From positions 2,757,001-2,821,000 of the forward strand of contig NZ_CP010777.1 in the NCBI RefSeq assembly GCF_001078055.1: DNA of 64,000 nucleotides. Direction: 5' to 3'. Position numbers and translations under genes: made by a program. Numbering within the stretch: position 1 is the stretch's first letter; each line of letters starts with the position of its first letter. The notes below the pieces were generated by a model. The model was not told the origin of the DNA, did not search any database, and saw only the letters and a list, made by a program, of their open reading frames with translations. This stretch comes from Rufibacter radiotolerans. GTDB lineage: Bacteria > Bacteroidota > Bacteroidia > Cytophagales > Hymenobacteraceae. Below, one piece after another: positions 16,694 through 25,740 of this stretch.

Positions 16694-18394
16694 CTAAATT
16701 TCTTTGGCGGCAGAGGCAGGCAAAATCGGTTGGAGCGCATAGCCTATGCTTACCACCAGCGCAGACCCTATCACGTTATACCAGAGATACGCAATATCTG
16801 TGGTAAAGTAGAGCGCAAAGATGATCATTTGGGTGCAGACGGCGGCCCAGAAAACAGCATTCCCGGCCAGGCGCTTGAAGTAGAAGGCGGCAATGAATAC
16901 CCCCAGAATGGTGCCGTAAAATAAAGAGCCCAGAATATTCACCGCCTGAATCAAATTCTCCAGCTGCGAGGCAAAAAGCGCGAAAAAAATAGATACCGCT
17001 CCCCAACCAATGGTGAACCAGCGCGAAGCCTTTACATAATGGTCATCTGAGGCGCCCTGCATTATAGACCGCTTGTACACATCCACCACGGTAGTAGACG
17101 CCAGGGAGTTAAACGCCGACGCCGTGCTGCCCATGGCCGCGCACAACACCACTGCCAGCAGCAAGCCAATCAGCCCGCGGGGCAATTGCTGGGTCACGAA
17201 GGTCAGGAAAACGTAGTCGGTATCTTTAAAGTCGGTGCCTTGGTTGTAGTTCTTGACCAGTTGGTGCGCCTCGGCGCGAAGGCCTTTTCGCTTTTCCTCG
17301 GCTTGTTGTGCCTGTAGGGCGGCCGCTTCTTTTTTAGGTGCATCATTTGCCTGGTGCGCCGCCACCAGATCCAGAGTAGCCTGCTTTTTCGCCTGAAAGG
17401 CCAGCGTACTTTCCTGTTCCAGTTTCTGCCAGGCCGGCGCCGCCGCTGAGGCAATCACATTGGCGGCCTGCTGCTGGTTAAAATACAGCGGGGGCTGATG
17501 GAACTGGTAGAACACAAACACCAGCACACCTACCAGCAGGATCAAAAACTGCATAGGCACCTTTACCAGCCCGTTCATGAGCAGCCCCAGTCGGCTTTGT
17601 GCTATGGTTTCGCCGCCCAGGTACCGCCCCACCTGCGATTGGTCCGTGCCGAAGTAGGAAAGCGCCAGGAAGAAACCGCCAATGAGGCCAGACCAGAGGT
17701 TGTAACGGTCATTGGGGTTGAAATTCAGGTCTATCAAATTCATCTTTCCGGATTCCCCCGCTACCACCAGGGCTTCGGACAGGCCTACGTCCTCGGGCAG
17801 CAGCCGCACCACCACCACGGCCGCCGTGGCCATGCCGCCCAGCATCACCGCCATCTGCAGGCGCTGGGTCTGGCTCACGGCCTTGGTGCCGCCCACCACC
17901 GTGTAAAAGGTCACCACCACCCCAATAAAGAGAATGGTGCCGGTCAAATTCCAACCCAGAATAGCCGACAGGATAATAGCCGGGGCATAAATGGTGATAC
18001 CAGTAGAAAGGCCGCGCTGCAAGAGAAACAACATCGCCGCCAAAGAACGGGTCTTCAGGTCAAACCTGCTTTCCAGGTACTCATAGGCAGTGAATACTTT
18101 AAGCCGGTAATAGATGGGAATGGCCGTGATTGATAAGACCACCATGGCCAGCGGAAGGCCCAGGTAAAACTGGATAAACCGCATGCCGTCTTCAAAGGCC
18201 TGCCCCGGGGTAGAGAGAAAAGTAATGGCACTGGCCTGGGTAGCCATAATGGAAAGCCCCATCATCCACCAGCGCTCGGTATTATCAGCACGCAGGTACC
18301 CCGACATGTGCTGGGGTTTGCGCGTTTTCCAGACGCCGTACAAAACAATAAACGCAATGGTGCCAATCAAGACGCCCCAGTCAATGCCACTCAT
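16694..18394 (-). CDS. Sodium:solute symporter family transporter with hydrophilic insert
   Basis: A 566-residue SSS-family transporter with about 13 membrane helices. Conserved SSS features include WWMMGLSIMATQASAITFLS in helix 2 and YFGTDQSQVGRYLGG around residues 247-261. Residues about 303-392, between two membrane helices, form an unusual 90-residue hydrophilic insert rich in Ala, Gln, Lys and Glu, expected to be helical or coiled-coil. The start overlaps the stop of a 41-codon upstream gene (ATGA), so translation is probably coupled. The transported substrate cannot be read from the sequence. A family palindrome follows at 16611-16650. Confidence 0.9.
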   Translation of the reverse strand: MSGIDWGVLIGTIAFIVLYGVWKTRKPQHMSGYLRADNTERWWMMGLSIMATQASAITFLSTPGQAFEDGMRFIQFYLGLPLAMVVLSITAIPIYYRLKVFTAYEYLESRFDLKTRSLAAMLFLLQRGLSTGITIYAPAIILSAILGWNLTGTILFIGVVVTFYTVVGGTKAVSQTQRLQMAVMLGGMATAAVVVVRLLPEDVGLSEALVVAGESGKMNLIDLNFNPNDRYNLWSGLIGGFFLALSYFGTDQSQVGRYLGGETIAQSRLGLLMNGLVKVPMQFLILLVGVLVFVFYQFHQPPLYFNQQQAANVIASAAAPAWQKLEQESTLAFQAKKQATLDLVAAHQANDAPKKEAAALQAQQAEEKRKGLRAEAHQLVKNYNQGTDFKDTDYVFLTFVTQQLPRGLIGLLLAVVLCAAMGSTASAFNSLASTTVVDVYKRSIMQGASDDHYVKASRWFTIGWGAVSIFFALFASQLENLIQAVNILGSLFYGTILGVFIAAFYFKRLAGNAVFWAAVCTQMIIFALYFTTDIAYLWYNVIGSALVVSIGYALQPILPASAAKEI

Positions 18395-18516
18395 TGGTAC
18401 GCCCGGGTAATGAGGTAAAAAATCAGAATCAGCACGGCCAACACGCCCAGCACCAGCCCATACATGGCGGCCCAGGTTTTAAAGAACGGGGGTGGGTCTA
18501 TATCTCCTTTGGTCAT
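18391..18516 (-). CDS. 41-residue single-span membrane peptide coupled to the symporter
   Basis: An ATG at 18516 opens a 41-codon frame. A polar N-terminus with three prolines (GDIDPPPFFKTW) is followed by one strongly hydrophobic helix (about residues 17-37, GLVLGVLAVLILIFYLI) and a short basic end. Its TGA overlaps the symporter ATG by ATGA. Small accessory subunits of SSS transporters are known (DUF4212, YhdT), but those are longer with more helices, so homology is not claimed. The geometry, composition and overlap make a real gene likely. A topology with N-terminus in the cytoplasm is a guess. Confidence 0.65.
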   Translation of the reverse strand: MTKGDIDPPPFFKTWAAMYGLVLGVLAVLILIFYLITRAYQ

Positions 18517-18559
18517 GCAGCTAGTAGTAGGTTAATATGCTTGATGGAGAAAAAGCACT

Positions 18560-18605
18560 TTCTGTTTTGGGCCAGTTTTCCTTAAAACAGGCCCAAAACA
18601 GAAAC
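18560..18605. repeat. Dispersed GTTTT palindrome, 21-base arms
   Basis: Arms TTTCTGTTTTGGGCC... (18560-18580) and the complement 18585-18605 differ at one position around loop CCTT. It lies between the PIG-L gene 3' end and the small membrane gene, both minus strand. Confidence 0.85.
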
Positions 18606-18655
18606 CAGAATTTCATTCCCCGATTCTTAATTCTTAATTCTTAATTACCTAAAGG

Positions 18656-21148
18656 TTATTGCCCCAAAGACAGCAGGTTCACGAACAATCGGTACGCTCC
18701 TGGCACTCCGGCCGGCAGCTCCCTGAAGAACGACAGCCCGGTATACACAAAATGCCCTTTGCCATACTTAGCCACTAACAGGCTGCTTTCGCGGGCAGGT
18801 TCGCCGGGGTCATTGGTGGAAATGATGGTCTCGTATTCCGGGGCCCACTGGCCCGGGAAGTACAGACCCCGTTCCTGCACCCATCCTTTGAAGTCCTGCG
18901 GGGTGATTTTATTGGGGCTGTTGAGCACGGGGTGATCTGGCTTCAGGAACCGCACCTCAGCGTCCTCCACTGTGACGCGATCACTGGAAAGCTTCAGCGG
19001 AAAAGGCCCCAGCGCCTGGGTCACCAGCCCATTGTTCACGTTGTACTGTACCACCAGCGTGCCGCCGTCGCGCACGTATTCCAGCAACTGCGGCTGTTGG
19101 AATCTTAGACGCTCCAGGGTGTTGTAGGCCCGCACGCCCACCACCACGGCATCGTATTTCTTTAGGGCCGCTGGTGACAGATTTCCTACCTGCAATTGCT
19201 CCACCTGGTAGCCAATCTGCAACAAACTGGACGGCACTTCATCGCCGGCGCCCATCAAGTACCCTATGCGCTGCCCCTTGCGTTTGAGGTCCAGCTTTAC
19301 GGCTTTGGCCTCAGCGGGAGGGAAAAGGGTTTGGGTGGGCAGGTGAGCGTAGCTGATGGTCTTCAGGCTTTGGTTGTAGGTTTTTCCGGCCATGGTAGCG
19401 GTAGCGCTGAGCGTGCTTTCGGTTTGGGCCTCACTAGGGTACACCAGAAACGTAAACAGCTGGTCTTCGCCTTTCTGGGTCAGTTTAAAGGAAGTGGAGG
19501 CGGGTTCTGAGCGCCAGCCTTTGGGGAGCTGCAGCTGCACTTGCCCTTCCAACTGGTCCTGACCTGCCCGCACGCGCACGGTCACCGGTTTGGGTTGGGT
19601 ATCGGCGAACATGTACACTTTCTCCGTGAGGTTCACAAACACGGGCGGCGCTATCTCAAACGGGCGGTACTGCTCTCCTTCTACCGGGTCCGTGCGCTTG
19701 TAGATCACCGGCAAAACAAAAGACAACGGTTGCCCCTGCACCAGGATCTGCACTTTCACCTGGGCCGCAGCTGGGTTTTCGGGTAACCCGATGAGCAGCT
19801 GGTCTTTCACCGTAAACATGCCCGTAGTACCCTGCTCCCTGAGCCAATAAGGCGCGGAGTAAGAGGTGCTCGCCGGGATAGGCAACTGGGTCTTGATAAA
19901 CAACGGCCGGTTTTTCTCCAGAGCCTGCTGCACCGATGTATCGCGGGCCGCGAAGAGATATTCTATTTTGCTGAGCGAAACCGGCACGGCTGACCGGTTC
20001 ACAGCCTCCAACTGCAACTGCAACATCTGGCCAGGAGCGGCGGCGTATTCTTTGGTAGAGGACACCTCCAGGTAAAGGCCCAGACAGGCTTTGATCACCT
20101 GCTGCAATTCCTGCTGTTTGACCGTCTTCCAGGGAGAGGCGGGCATTTTATCCAGGACCGTGTGCGCCTTGAGCAACGTGGGCACCACGCCCGACGGATT
20201 AGAAGGATCATACGACCCCAAAGCCTGTTGCAGCAATTTGGCCACCGGTTGGCTGCCGGGCACGCGGTTCCACGTGGTAGTGACGCCTTCCAGCAGATCG
20301 GCCTTGGCCGGGGCCCCTTTCAGGAACTCAAAATACTCAATGGCCTCTCCCCGGGTGCCGCTGCTCCCGAAGCCCTGGCTTTTGTGCATGCTCCGGCTTT
20401 CGGCGGCAATTTCATTGTATGATTTCCCCAGCAGGGTATTATAGGTGCCTACGTCCAGCTTCAGTTTGTCTGAGGCGTCAAACTGCTGGTTTTGGGCGTA
20501 GAAAAAAGAAGAGGTGTTCCAGAGCAGGCGCTTGGCCTGCCAAGGCGTGACGGTTTTCAGTTGTTCCGGAAAGCGCTTGGGATCTGCGGCGGCCTCAAAG
20601 GCCTCTAGGGCTATCATGGCCGAGGCGGTATGGTGGCCGTGGGTGCCGGAGGGCTGCGGCGAGAAACGGGTAATGATCACGTCCGGCTGAAACTTCCGGA
20701 TCACCCACACAGCATCGGCCAGCACCTGCTCTCTGTTCCAGATGGTGAAGGTCTCGGCGGGGTCTTTGGAAAACCCGAAGTCATTGGCCCGGGTGAAGAA
20801 CTGCTCGCCCCCGTCCAGCCGGCGCGCCTGCAGTAGCTCCTGGGTCCGGATCACGCCCAGTTCTTCCCTTATCTCGGGGCCAATGAGGTTCTGGCCGCCA
20901 TCGCCGCGGGTAAGCGACAGGTAGCCGGTACGCAGTTTGCGTTCATTGGCCAGGTAGGCAATCAGACGGGTGTTCTCGTCGTCTGGGTGGGCGGCCAGGT
21001 ACAGCACGCTGCCCACTACGTTCAGCTTCTCCAGGGCCAGCCTGATATCGGCGGCGTTGGGTTTCTTAGGTGCCTGGGCTTGCAATGCCGGGCTTGAAGC
21101 CCAACCGGTTAGCAGCACCGCGGCCGCCAGCTTATGTTTCAATCTCAT
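18656..21148 (-). CDS. Secreted PIG-L/LmbE family deacetylase with C-terminal GATase1-like domain
   Basis: An 830-residue secreted protein. The start is placed at the ATG at 21148, giving a signal peptide (1-25, ending LQAQ); an upstream TTG or other start would add 14 residues. The zinc-dependent de-N-acetylase domain (about 30-290) has the metal motif AHPDDE, GDGGQN, and HGHHTAS. The middle (about 370-610) is beta-rich, probably Ig-like. The C-terminus (about 630-830; YDAVVVGVRAYNT, LLEYVRDGGTLVVQYN) looks like a class I amidotransferase-type or ThuA-type fold. The natural substrate is unknown; N-acetyl sugar deacetylation is the family activity. Confidence 0.88.
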   Translation of the reverse strand: MRLKHKLAAAVLLTGWASSPALQAQAPKKPNAADIRLALEKLNVVGSVLYLAAHPDDENTRLIAYLANERKLRTGYLSLTRGDGGQNLIGPEIREELGVIRTQELLQARRLDGGEQFFTRANDFGFSKDPAETFTIWNREQVLADAVWVIRKFQPDVIITRFSPQPSGTHGHHTASAMIALEAFEAAADPKRFPEQLKTVTPWQAKRLLWNTSSFFYAQNQQFDASDKLKLDVGTYNTLLGKSYNEIAAESRSMHKSQGFGSSGTRGEAIEYFEFLKGAPAKADLLEGVTTTWNRVPGSQPVAKLLQQALGSYDPSNPSGVVPTLLKAHTVLDKMPASPWKTVKQQELQQVIKACLGLYLEVSSTKEYAAAPGQMLQLQLEAVNRSAVPVSLSKIEYLFAARDTSVQQALEKNRPLFIKTQLPIPASTSYSAPYWLREQGTTGMFTVKDQLLIGLPENPAAAQVKVQILVQGQPLSFVLPVIYKRTDPVEGEQYRPFEIAPPVFVNLTEKVYMFADTQPKPVTVRVRAGQDQLEGQVQLQLPKGWRSEPASTSFKLTQKGEDQLFTFLVYPSEAQTESTLSATATMAGKTYNQSLKTISYAHLPTQTLFPPAEAKAVKLDLKRKGQRIGYLMGAGDEVPSSLLQIGYQVEQLQVGNLSPAALKKYDAVVVGVRAYNTLERLRFQQPQLLEYVRDGGTLVVQYNVNNGLVTQALGPFPLKLSSDRVTVEDAEVRFLKPDHPVLNSPNKITPQDFKGWVQERGLYFPGQWAPEYETIISTNDPGEPARESSLLVAKYGKGHFVYTGLSFFRELPAGVPGAYRLFVNLLSLGQ

Positions 21149-21385
21149 GTAAAGCAGCAAGTCAACGGTAAAGGAAAGCGCCCTCGGCAACGCGGGATGC
21201 TCCCCCTGTAAAGCTATGGAATTTTAAGCCAAGTGCAGAAACCCGCAAAGGAATTCCTCAGCATGACACCCAATTGGTGAACCCTCCCCGGGTTCTTTAA
21301 AACCGAAGGCTCTGGCCATGGTATAACTTTTTAAGGGGTTTGATAGTTTACAGAAACTAATACATTGATTTAAAGCACTCAACCT

Positions 21386-21655
21386 ATGAAGAAGATATTT
21401 GCATTGATCGTAATGGCTGGCATGACCACTTTAGTGGCCTGCGACTCCCAGACTGGAAAGACCACCAACCCTGCCACCACAGACGCTGCCCAGATGAACA
21501 ATGACGCCACGGTAAACCCACCGGCCAATGACACCACCGGCGCCTCTGCCACGGAGAAAACCCAGACCCGGGTAGGCAACTCCCAGACGCGGGGCGAGCA
21601 GAACACCTCCAATTCCTCTACCACCAAAAACGTGGAACTGAAAGACAGCCTGTAA
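21386..21655 (+). CDS. Small low-complexity lipoprotein
   Basis: An 89-residue protein with a lipoprotein signal (1-18) ending in LVAC; C19 would carry the lipid. The mature part is Thr/Asn/Ala/Ser-rich with no hydrophobic core and is probably disordered. No family was recognised. It is convergent with the helical protein gene at 21773 and separated from it by a strong palindrome. Confidence 0.72.
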   Translation: MKKIFALIVMAGMTTLVACDSQTGKTTNPATTDAAQMNNDATVNPPANDTTGASATEKTQTRVGNSQTRGEQNTSNSSTTKNVELKDSL

Positions 21656-21678
21656 GCGGCCGTTGATTCTTAATTAAT

Positions 21679-21736
21679 AAAGGGGAGTTGTTTTAAGTCT
21701 GTTTTTCTGAAAACAGGCTTAAAACTACTCCCCTTT
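21679..21736. repeat. Dispersed GTTTT palindrome with long locus-specific stem
   Basis: About 27-base arms with two mismatches. The outer stem AAGGGGAGT/ACTCCCCTT is specific to this locus; the inner arm is GTTTTAAGTCTGTTTT. It lies between convergent genes, with an A tract on one side and TTTT on the other, so a bidirectional terminator is likely. Confidence 0.85.
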
Positions 21737-21772
21737 TGTGTATGGTTTTTCCGGCAGGTCTGCGGGCAGTGC

Positions 21773-22447
21773 TTACTTATTTTTGGCTTTCTGCTGCTCC
21801 TTGAATTCCTGGCCAGACCGCAGGGTATAGAACTCGCCAATAAGGGTCCGGATCTTGATCTCATCAAGGGTAGAGAGTTTTTCCTCTACCGCGGCTTTGC
21901 GCTTGCCCAGATTCTGGAGAATGTAATCGGCGTAGTCCCAGTCACGGGAGGTCCAGGTGGGGCGTTTTGCCCGCACGTTTTGCATGAACGTGATATAAGC
22001 CTCGCGCATGTGAATGGGACTGATGTTGCGCACGTTCCCGAAGGAGCCCAGCAGGTCTTTTTCCCGCAGTTTCACTTCCTCGGCCTGCAGCGGCACCTCA
22101 TCGGCCATGGGCTTGCTCTCCAGTTCCTGGAAACGGGTCTTCAGCTCGAGGAAATCGCGCTTGGAGCTCTCAGAAAGGCTCTGGAAACCGCTCTCTATCT
22201 TGTTAGACTGCCTGGCGAAATCACTTTTGATGGTAGGCCACTCGGCCCGGGTGGTGGTGGAGATTTTGTCTGACTGCAGCCTTACCCATTCTTTGAAGGT
22301 GCGCAGCTCCTGTTCTACCGCTGGCTCATGGGTCTCTTTCACGGCAGTTTCCACCTCTTTCTCGGTCTCGGTCACCTGAGCCTGCGCCGAAAGCGCCAGG
22401 GAGGTGGAGATTCCTAAAATCAGTCCTAAAAATCTTCCGGTATGCAT
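21773..22447 (-). CDS. Secreted helical protein, paralogue of 30052-30735
   Basis: A 224-residue protein with a signal peptide (1-22, ending AQAQ) and no lipobox Cys. The mature chain is charged and helical. It shares with the product at 30052-30735 the blocks F.EWV...., E WP..K..F..(R/Q)S, K..FLELK.RF, MRE.Y..F.QNVRA.R..WT..DWDY.D, and a C-terminal KIK.L..E..TL..G. The two genes are thus distant paralogues. No named family was recognised. An exact reverse-strand -7 box (TACATTTG) lies at 22482-22489, upstream of the start. Confidence 0.78.
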   Translation of the reverse strand: MHTGRFLGLILGISTSLALSAQAQVTETEKEVETAVKETHEPAVEQELRTFKEWVRLQSDKISTTTRAEWPTIKSDFARQSNKIESGFQSLSESSKRDFLELKTRFQELESKPMADEVPLQAEEVKLREKDLLGSFGNVRNISPIHMREAYITFMQNVRAKRPTWTSRDWDYADYILQNLGKRKAAVEEKLSTLDEIKIRTLIGEFYTLRSGQEFKEQQKAKNK

Positions 22448-22481
22448 GGGGTATCTGTGGTTGTAATGTGGTTTGCCTAAC

Positions 22482-22489
22482 CAAATGTA
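22482..22489 (-). promoter_or_regulatory. -7 box TACATTTG
   Basis: Exact TAnnTTTG on the minus strand, 34 bases upstream of the ATG of the helical protein at 22447. No TTG at the usual -33 distance. Confidence 0.4.
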
Positions 22490-22570
22490 AGTAATTTCTG
22501 GAAAGGTGGCAGTTGGTCTTCTGCAAGAACAACGCCAAAACCGCCTACAAATTTTAAAAACTGACCGCCT

Positions 22571-22614
22571 TTCTGTTTTAGGGCCGTTTTGGCTAAAACG
22601 GCCCTAAAACAGAA
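22571..22614. repeat. Dispersed GTTTT palindrome, perfect 20-base arms
   Basis: Arm TTCTGTTTTAGGGCCGTTTT (22571-22590) and its exact complement 22595-22614 around loop GGCT. It lies between two minus-strand genes, downstream of the OmpA gene. Confidence 0.88.
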
Positions 22615-22647
22615 CTCCCTGCCTGGAAATGGTTTCCAGGCAGGGAG
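22615..22647. terminator. Hairpin terminator downstream of the OmpA gene
   Basis: A perfect 15-base stem (CTCCCTGCCTGGAAA, 22615-22629; complement 22633-22647) with a 3-base loop, directly abutting the family palindrome. It lies 43 bases after the OmpA stop on the minus strand. Confidence 0.75.
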
Positions 22648-22690
22648 TAAGGAAGTATTATCCTTAAGGAATTATCTTTGAAAGCCGCGG

Positions 22691-23539
22691 TTAGTTCTTT
22701 TCCAGGATCTGGAACAGCTCATCTAACTTAGGCGTGAGGATAATCTCGGTGCGACGGTTTTTTTGGCGTGCCTCTGCGGTAGTGGCTGGGTCAACGGGCA
22801 CGTATTTAGAACGGCCCGATGGGGTCACGCGGCCCGGGGCTACACCGGCTTCGGTCAAGATGCGGGTGATTTCGGTGGCGCGCAATACGCTCAGGTCCCA
22901 GTTGTCCTGCATGCCCAGGGTTCCCTTGGCTACTGGCACGTCATCGGTGTGGCCTTCTACTACCACGTTCACGTCAGGCTGGTTCTGCAGTACAGAGGCC
23001 AGTTTCTTAAGCGCTTCCTGTCCGGCGGCGTCTACTTTGGTAGAGCCAGATTTGAACAGCAGTTGGTTGGAAAGGGATACATACACTTTTCCGTTGCGCA
23101 CGTCTACGGTTAGGTCTGAAGCCTTGAAGCCCAACAAGGCGTTGCTCACCACCTTGCGCAGGTTGTTCACGGCGCGGTCTTTCTCGTCCAGAATACGCTG
23201 CATTTCCTTCAGGCGGGCTTCGCGGGCCTGTAGGTCAGCGGACAGTTTGTCTACCTGCTGGCTTTTGGAGCTCAGGTTGGTGCGGAGCGATGCTTCGGTA
23301 GAGGCTTTTTCTTCGGCTAGTTCGGCTTTCTCTTTGTTCAGGCGTTCTTTGTCTTGCTGCAAGGCCGCCCGCTCTCTTTCCAGTTCGGCTTTCTGCTTAG
23401 ACAGTTCGTCCTGCAGCACTACCAGAGAACGGTTTTCGGCCAGGGCCGCTTCATACTTTTTAGAGGAGACGCAAGAGCCCAGCAGCCCTAAGGCGATGGT
23501 GGCGGACAGTACAGGGGCAATAAATCTTTTTTTCATCAT
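22691..23539 (-). CDS. OmpA-family lipoprotein with coiled coil
   Basis: A 282-residue lipoprotein; two adjacent ATG codons open the frame and either may be used. The lipobox LLGSC puts the lipid Cys near residue 23. Residues about 30-120 form a long charged coiled coil (repeated K/E/R/L heptads). Residues about 150-275 form an OmpA-type peptidoglycan-binding domain (YVSLSNQLLFKSGSTKVD, VEGHTDDVPV, LSVLRATEITR, NRRTEIIL). It probably links the outer membrane to peptidoglycan. Transcript end is marked by a hairpin plus a family palindrome. Confidence 0.93.
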   Translation of the reverse strand: MMKKRFIAPVLSATIALGLLGSCVSSKKYEAALAENRSLVVLQDELSKQKAELERERAALQQDKERLNKEKAELAEEKASTEASLRTNLSSKSQQVDKLSADLQAREARLKEMQRILDEKDRAVNNLRKVVSNALLGFKASDLTVDVRNGKVYVSLSNQLLFKSGSTKVDAAGQEALKKLASVLQNQPDVNVVVEGHTDDVPVAKGTLGMQDNWDLSVLRATEITRILTEAGVAPGRVTPSGRSKYVPVDPATTAEARQKNRRTEIILTPKLDELFQILEKN

Positions 23540-23915
23540 GGGTAGGTATAGTAATCAGTATTTGTCGCAATGGAGAAGTACCAGGCCTTTCATACGCAGT
23601 TACCCGGGGCCAGGGTTAAAACAGCGAAATAAACTTACAGGAAGCAATTCTTTTACCGCAAAGACCCCAGATTCTTCAATCCTTCCAATTCCGGCTAGGT
23701 TTCGTTACGCCATCCCCTTCAGCGCCCATTTTCTATTAACCTCAGGAAATTGGAACAGAACTTCTCTCAGCCTTTTCTGAAAATAGGAATTAGGCCTGTG
23801 ATTGCTTTCAGCAAAACTGTTATCTTTGAAACAAGGCAAATCTGCGTTGCAGGGTAAAACCGTAGGTAGCGCGGAGATTGGCTTTCTGTTTTTTACCTAT
23901 TTTCCTTAAAACCGC
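23540..23915. other. Divergent intergenic region OmpA / CDGSH
   Basis: 376 bases. It carries an exact -7 box for the plus-strand CDGSH gene (23821-23828). No hairpin, repeat or reading frame that could be supported was seen in the rest. Confidence 0.45.
23821..23828 (+). promoter_or_regulatory. -7 box TATCTTTG
   Basis: Exact TAnnTTTG; TTG at 23802-23804 is 16 bases upstream, slightly short for the usual spacing. It would give a leader of about 80 bases for the CDGSH gene. Confidence 0.4.
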
Positions 23916-24137
23916 ATGAAAACAAAAATCACCGTAAACAGCAACGGGTCCCTGAAAGTGGAAGGCGACCTGCTGGTAGTAGATGCCCAGGGCAACGAAT
24001 ATAACCTGCAGGGCCGTGAGGTGGTAAGCTTCTGCCGCTGTGGACTTTCCCAGAACAAGCCTTTCTGCGATGGCTCGCACAGGAATCACTTTGAGCACAA
24101 CGCCGTGGCCTTTGACCTGCCGCCAAAAAAAGTCTAG
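23916..24137 (+). CDS. CDGSH-type [2Fe-2S] protein
   Basis: A 73-residue protein with the complete cluster-binding motif: C40-R-C42, Ser45, Pro49, then C51-D-G-S-H55, i.e. the 3-Cys/1-His ligand set of mitoNEET-like proteins. A short beta-rich N-terminus precedes it; there is no membrane anchor. In bacteria these small proteins bind redox-active, labile [2Fe-2S] clusters and have been linked to iron and redox homeostasis. It is followed by a small hairpin and the APC transporter on the same strand, 105 bases downstream. Confidence 0.92.
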   Translation: MKTKITVNSNGSLKVEGDLLVVDAQGNEYNLQGREVVSFCRCGLSQNKPFCDGSHRNHFEHNAVAFDLPPKKV

Positions 24138-24242
24138 CCCTTACCGGTTACCAGTTTTATAAAAGATGCGCGGAGACCTGGTCTCCGCCATTTCTTTTTC
24201 TTCCCTTTTCCCTTTCTGATTCTCTACTCCTAAGGAAACTCT

Positions 24243-25724
24243 ATGTCTGAGACTGCTACCGCCCCCGCCGCTACCGGGTTCAAGCGCGAGATTAAGTTAT
24301 TTGACGCCGTCATGCTGGTGGCCGGTTCCATGATTGGCTCCGGTATTTTTATTGTAAGCGCAGACATTGGCCGCTCAGTGGGTAGTGCCGGTTACCTGCT
24401 GTTGGTGTGGGGCCTTACCGGGCTCATGACCCTGGCGGGCGCGCTCAGCTACGGCGAACTTACCAGCCTTATGCCCCGCGCGGGCGGGCAGTACGTGTAC
24501 CTGCGCGAGTCATATGGCCCTTTGGTGGCGTTTCTGTATGGCTGGACTTTGTTTCTGGTGATCCAGAGCGGGACCATTGCCGCGGTGGCCGTGGCTTTTG
24601 CCCGTTTTACCGGCGTGCTGGTTCCCTGGTTCTCTGAAGAGACCATTCTGCTGGATCTGGGCTTTTTCCAATTCACCTCGGTGCAGTTGCTGGCTATTGC
24701 CTCTATTATTTTGCTCACGCTGGTCAACCAGCAGGGCGTCCGGAACGGTACCATCATCCAAAATATCTTCGGGAGCACTAAAATCATAGCCTTGTTTGCC
24801 CTGCTGGGTTTTGGCTTGCTGCTGGGCACCAACGCCGAGGTCATGGACCTCAACTTCTCTAACCTCTGGGATGCCCAATCTGTGGTGCTAGACAAAGAGA
24901 CCGGCGCCATCACCCGCACCACCCTGTCGGGTTGGGCCTTGATGGTAGGTATTGGCACGGCCATGATCGGCTCCCTTTTCTCTTCAGATGCCTGGAACAA
25001 CATTGGCTTCTCCGGTGATGAGATTGTGAACCCTAAGCGCACCATTGTCCTGAGCATGGCTATTGGCACCGGTCTTGTCACCATTCTGTACATTCTCATT
25101 AACGTGGTGTACCTGGCTATCCTACCCCTGCAAGGCGACCCTGCCGGGATAGATGTCCTGAGCCGTGGAATTCAGTTTGCCAGCAATGACCGGGTGGGCA
25201 CGGCCGTGGCCGAAATGATTGGCGGGGCACCGGCTACCATTGCCATTGCCATCCTGATCATGATCTCCACCTTTGGCTGCAATAACGGCGTTATCCTTTC
25301 CGCCCCGCGGGTGTACTACGCCATGGCCAAAGACGGTCTTTTCTTCCCTAGAATGGCCAGACTGAACAAGAACGGCGTACCTGGGGCAGCCCTGGCCATC
25401 CAGTGCGTGTGGGCCAGCTTGCTTTGCCTCTCGGGCCGGTATTCAGACCTGCTGGATTACGTGATTTTTGCGGTGCTGCTGTTTTACATTCTCACCATTG
25501 CCGGCATTTTTGTGCTGCGCCGCACCATGCCAGATGCGCCCCGTCCGTACAAAGCCATTGGCTACCCGGTGCTGCCGGCACTCTATATTATAATGGCCTC
25601 CTTCATCTGCACCATTCTCCTCATCTATAAACCTGATTACTCCTGGCCAGGCCTTATTCTGGTGGGCGTAGGGGTACCGGTGTATTTTCTCTTCGGGAAA
25701 CGGTTCAGGAAAATAGAGGACTAA
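24243..25724 (+). CDS. APC-superfamily amino acid permease
   Basis: A 493-residue transporter with about 12 membrane helices. The first helix has VMLVAGSMIGSGIFIV, the unwound substrate-binding segment of LeuT-fold amino acid permeases; ELTSLMPRAGGQYVYLRE follows helix 2 as in the SteT/LAT-like subgroup. The loop after helix 7 contains PKRTIV, also typical. The substrate is probably one or more neutral amino acids, but specificity cannot be read. It may be monocistronic; a very strong palindrome starts 17 bases after the stop. Confidence 0.9.
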   Translation: MSETATAPAATGFKREIKLFDAVMLVAGSMIGSGIFIVSADIGRSVGSAGYLLLVWGLTGLMTLAGALSYGELTSLMPRAGGQYVYLRESYGPLVAFLYGWTLFLVIQSGTIAAVAVAFARFTGVLVPWFSEETILLDLGFFQFTSVQLLAIASIILLTLVNQQGVRNGTIIQNIFGSTKIIALFALLGFGLLLGTNAEVMDLNFSNLWDAQSVVLDKETGAITRTTLSGWALMVGIGTAMIGSLFSSDAWNNIGFSGDEIVNPKRTIVLSMAIGTGLVTILYILINVVYLAILPLQGDPAGIDVLSRGIQFASNDRVGTAVAEMIGGAPATIAIAILIMISTFGCNNGVILSAPRVYYAMAKDGLFFPRMARLNKNGVPGAALAIQCVWASLLCLSGRYSDLLDYVIFAVLLFYILTIAGIFVLRRTMPDAPRPYKAIGYPVLPALYIIMASFICTILLIYKPDYSWPGLILVGVGVPVYFLFGKRFRKIED

Positions 25725-25740
25725 ACCTGTTGGCACCCCA

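Noticed and set aside
22734..23780. 348-codon plus-strand frame over the OmpA lipoprotein gene
   Set aside because: It is the mirror of the real OmpA gene on the minus strand; its Ser/Arg-rich composition is that of an antisense frame.
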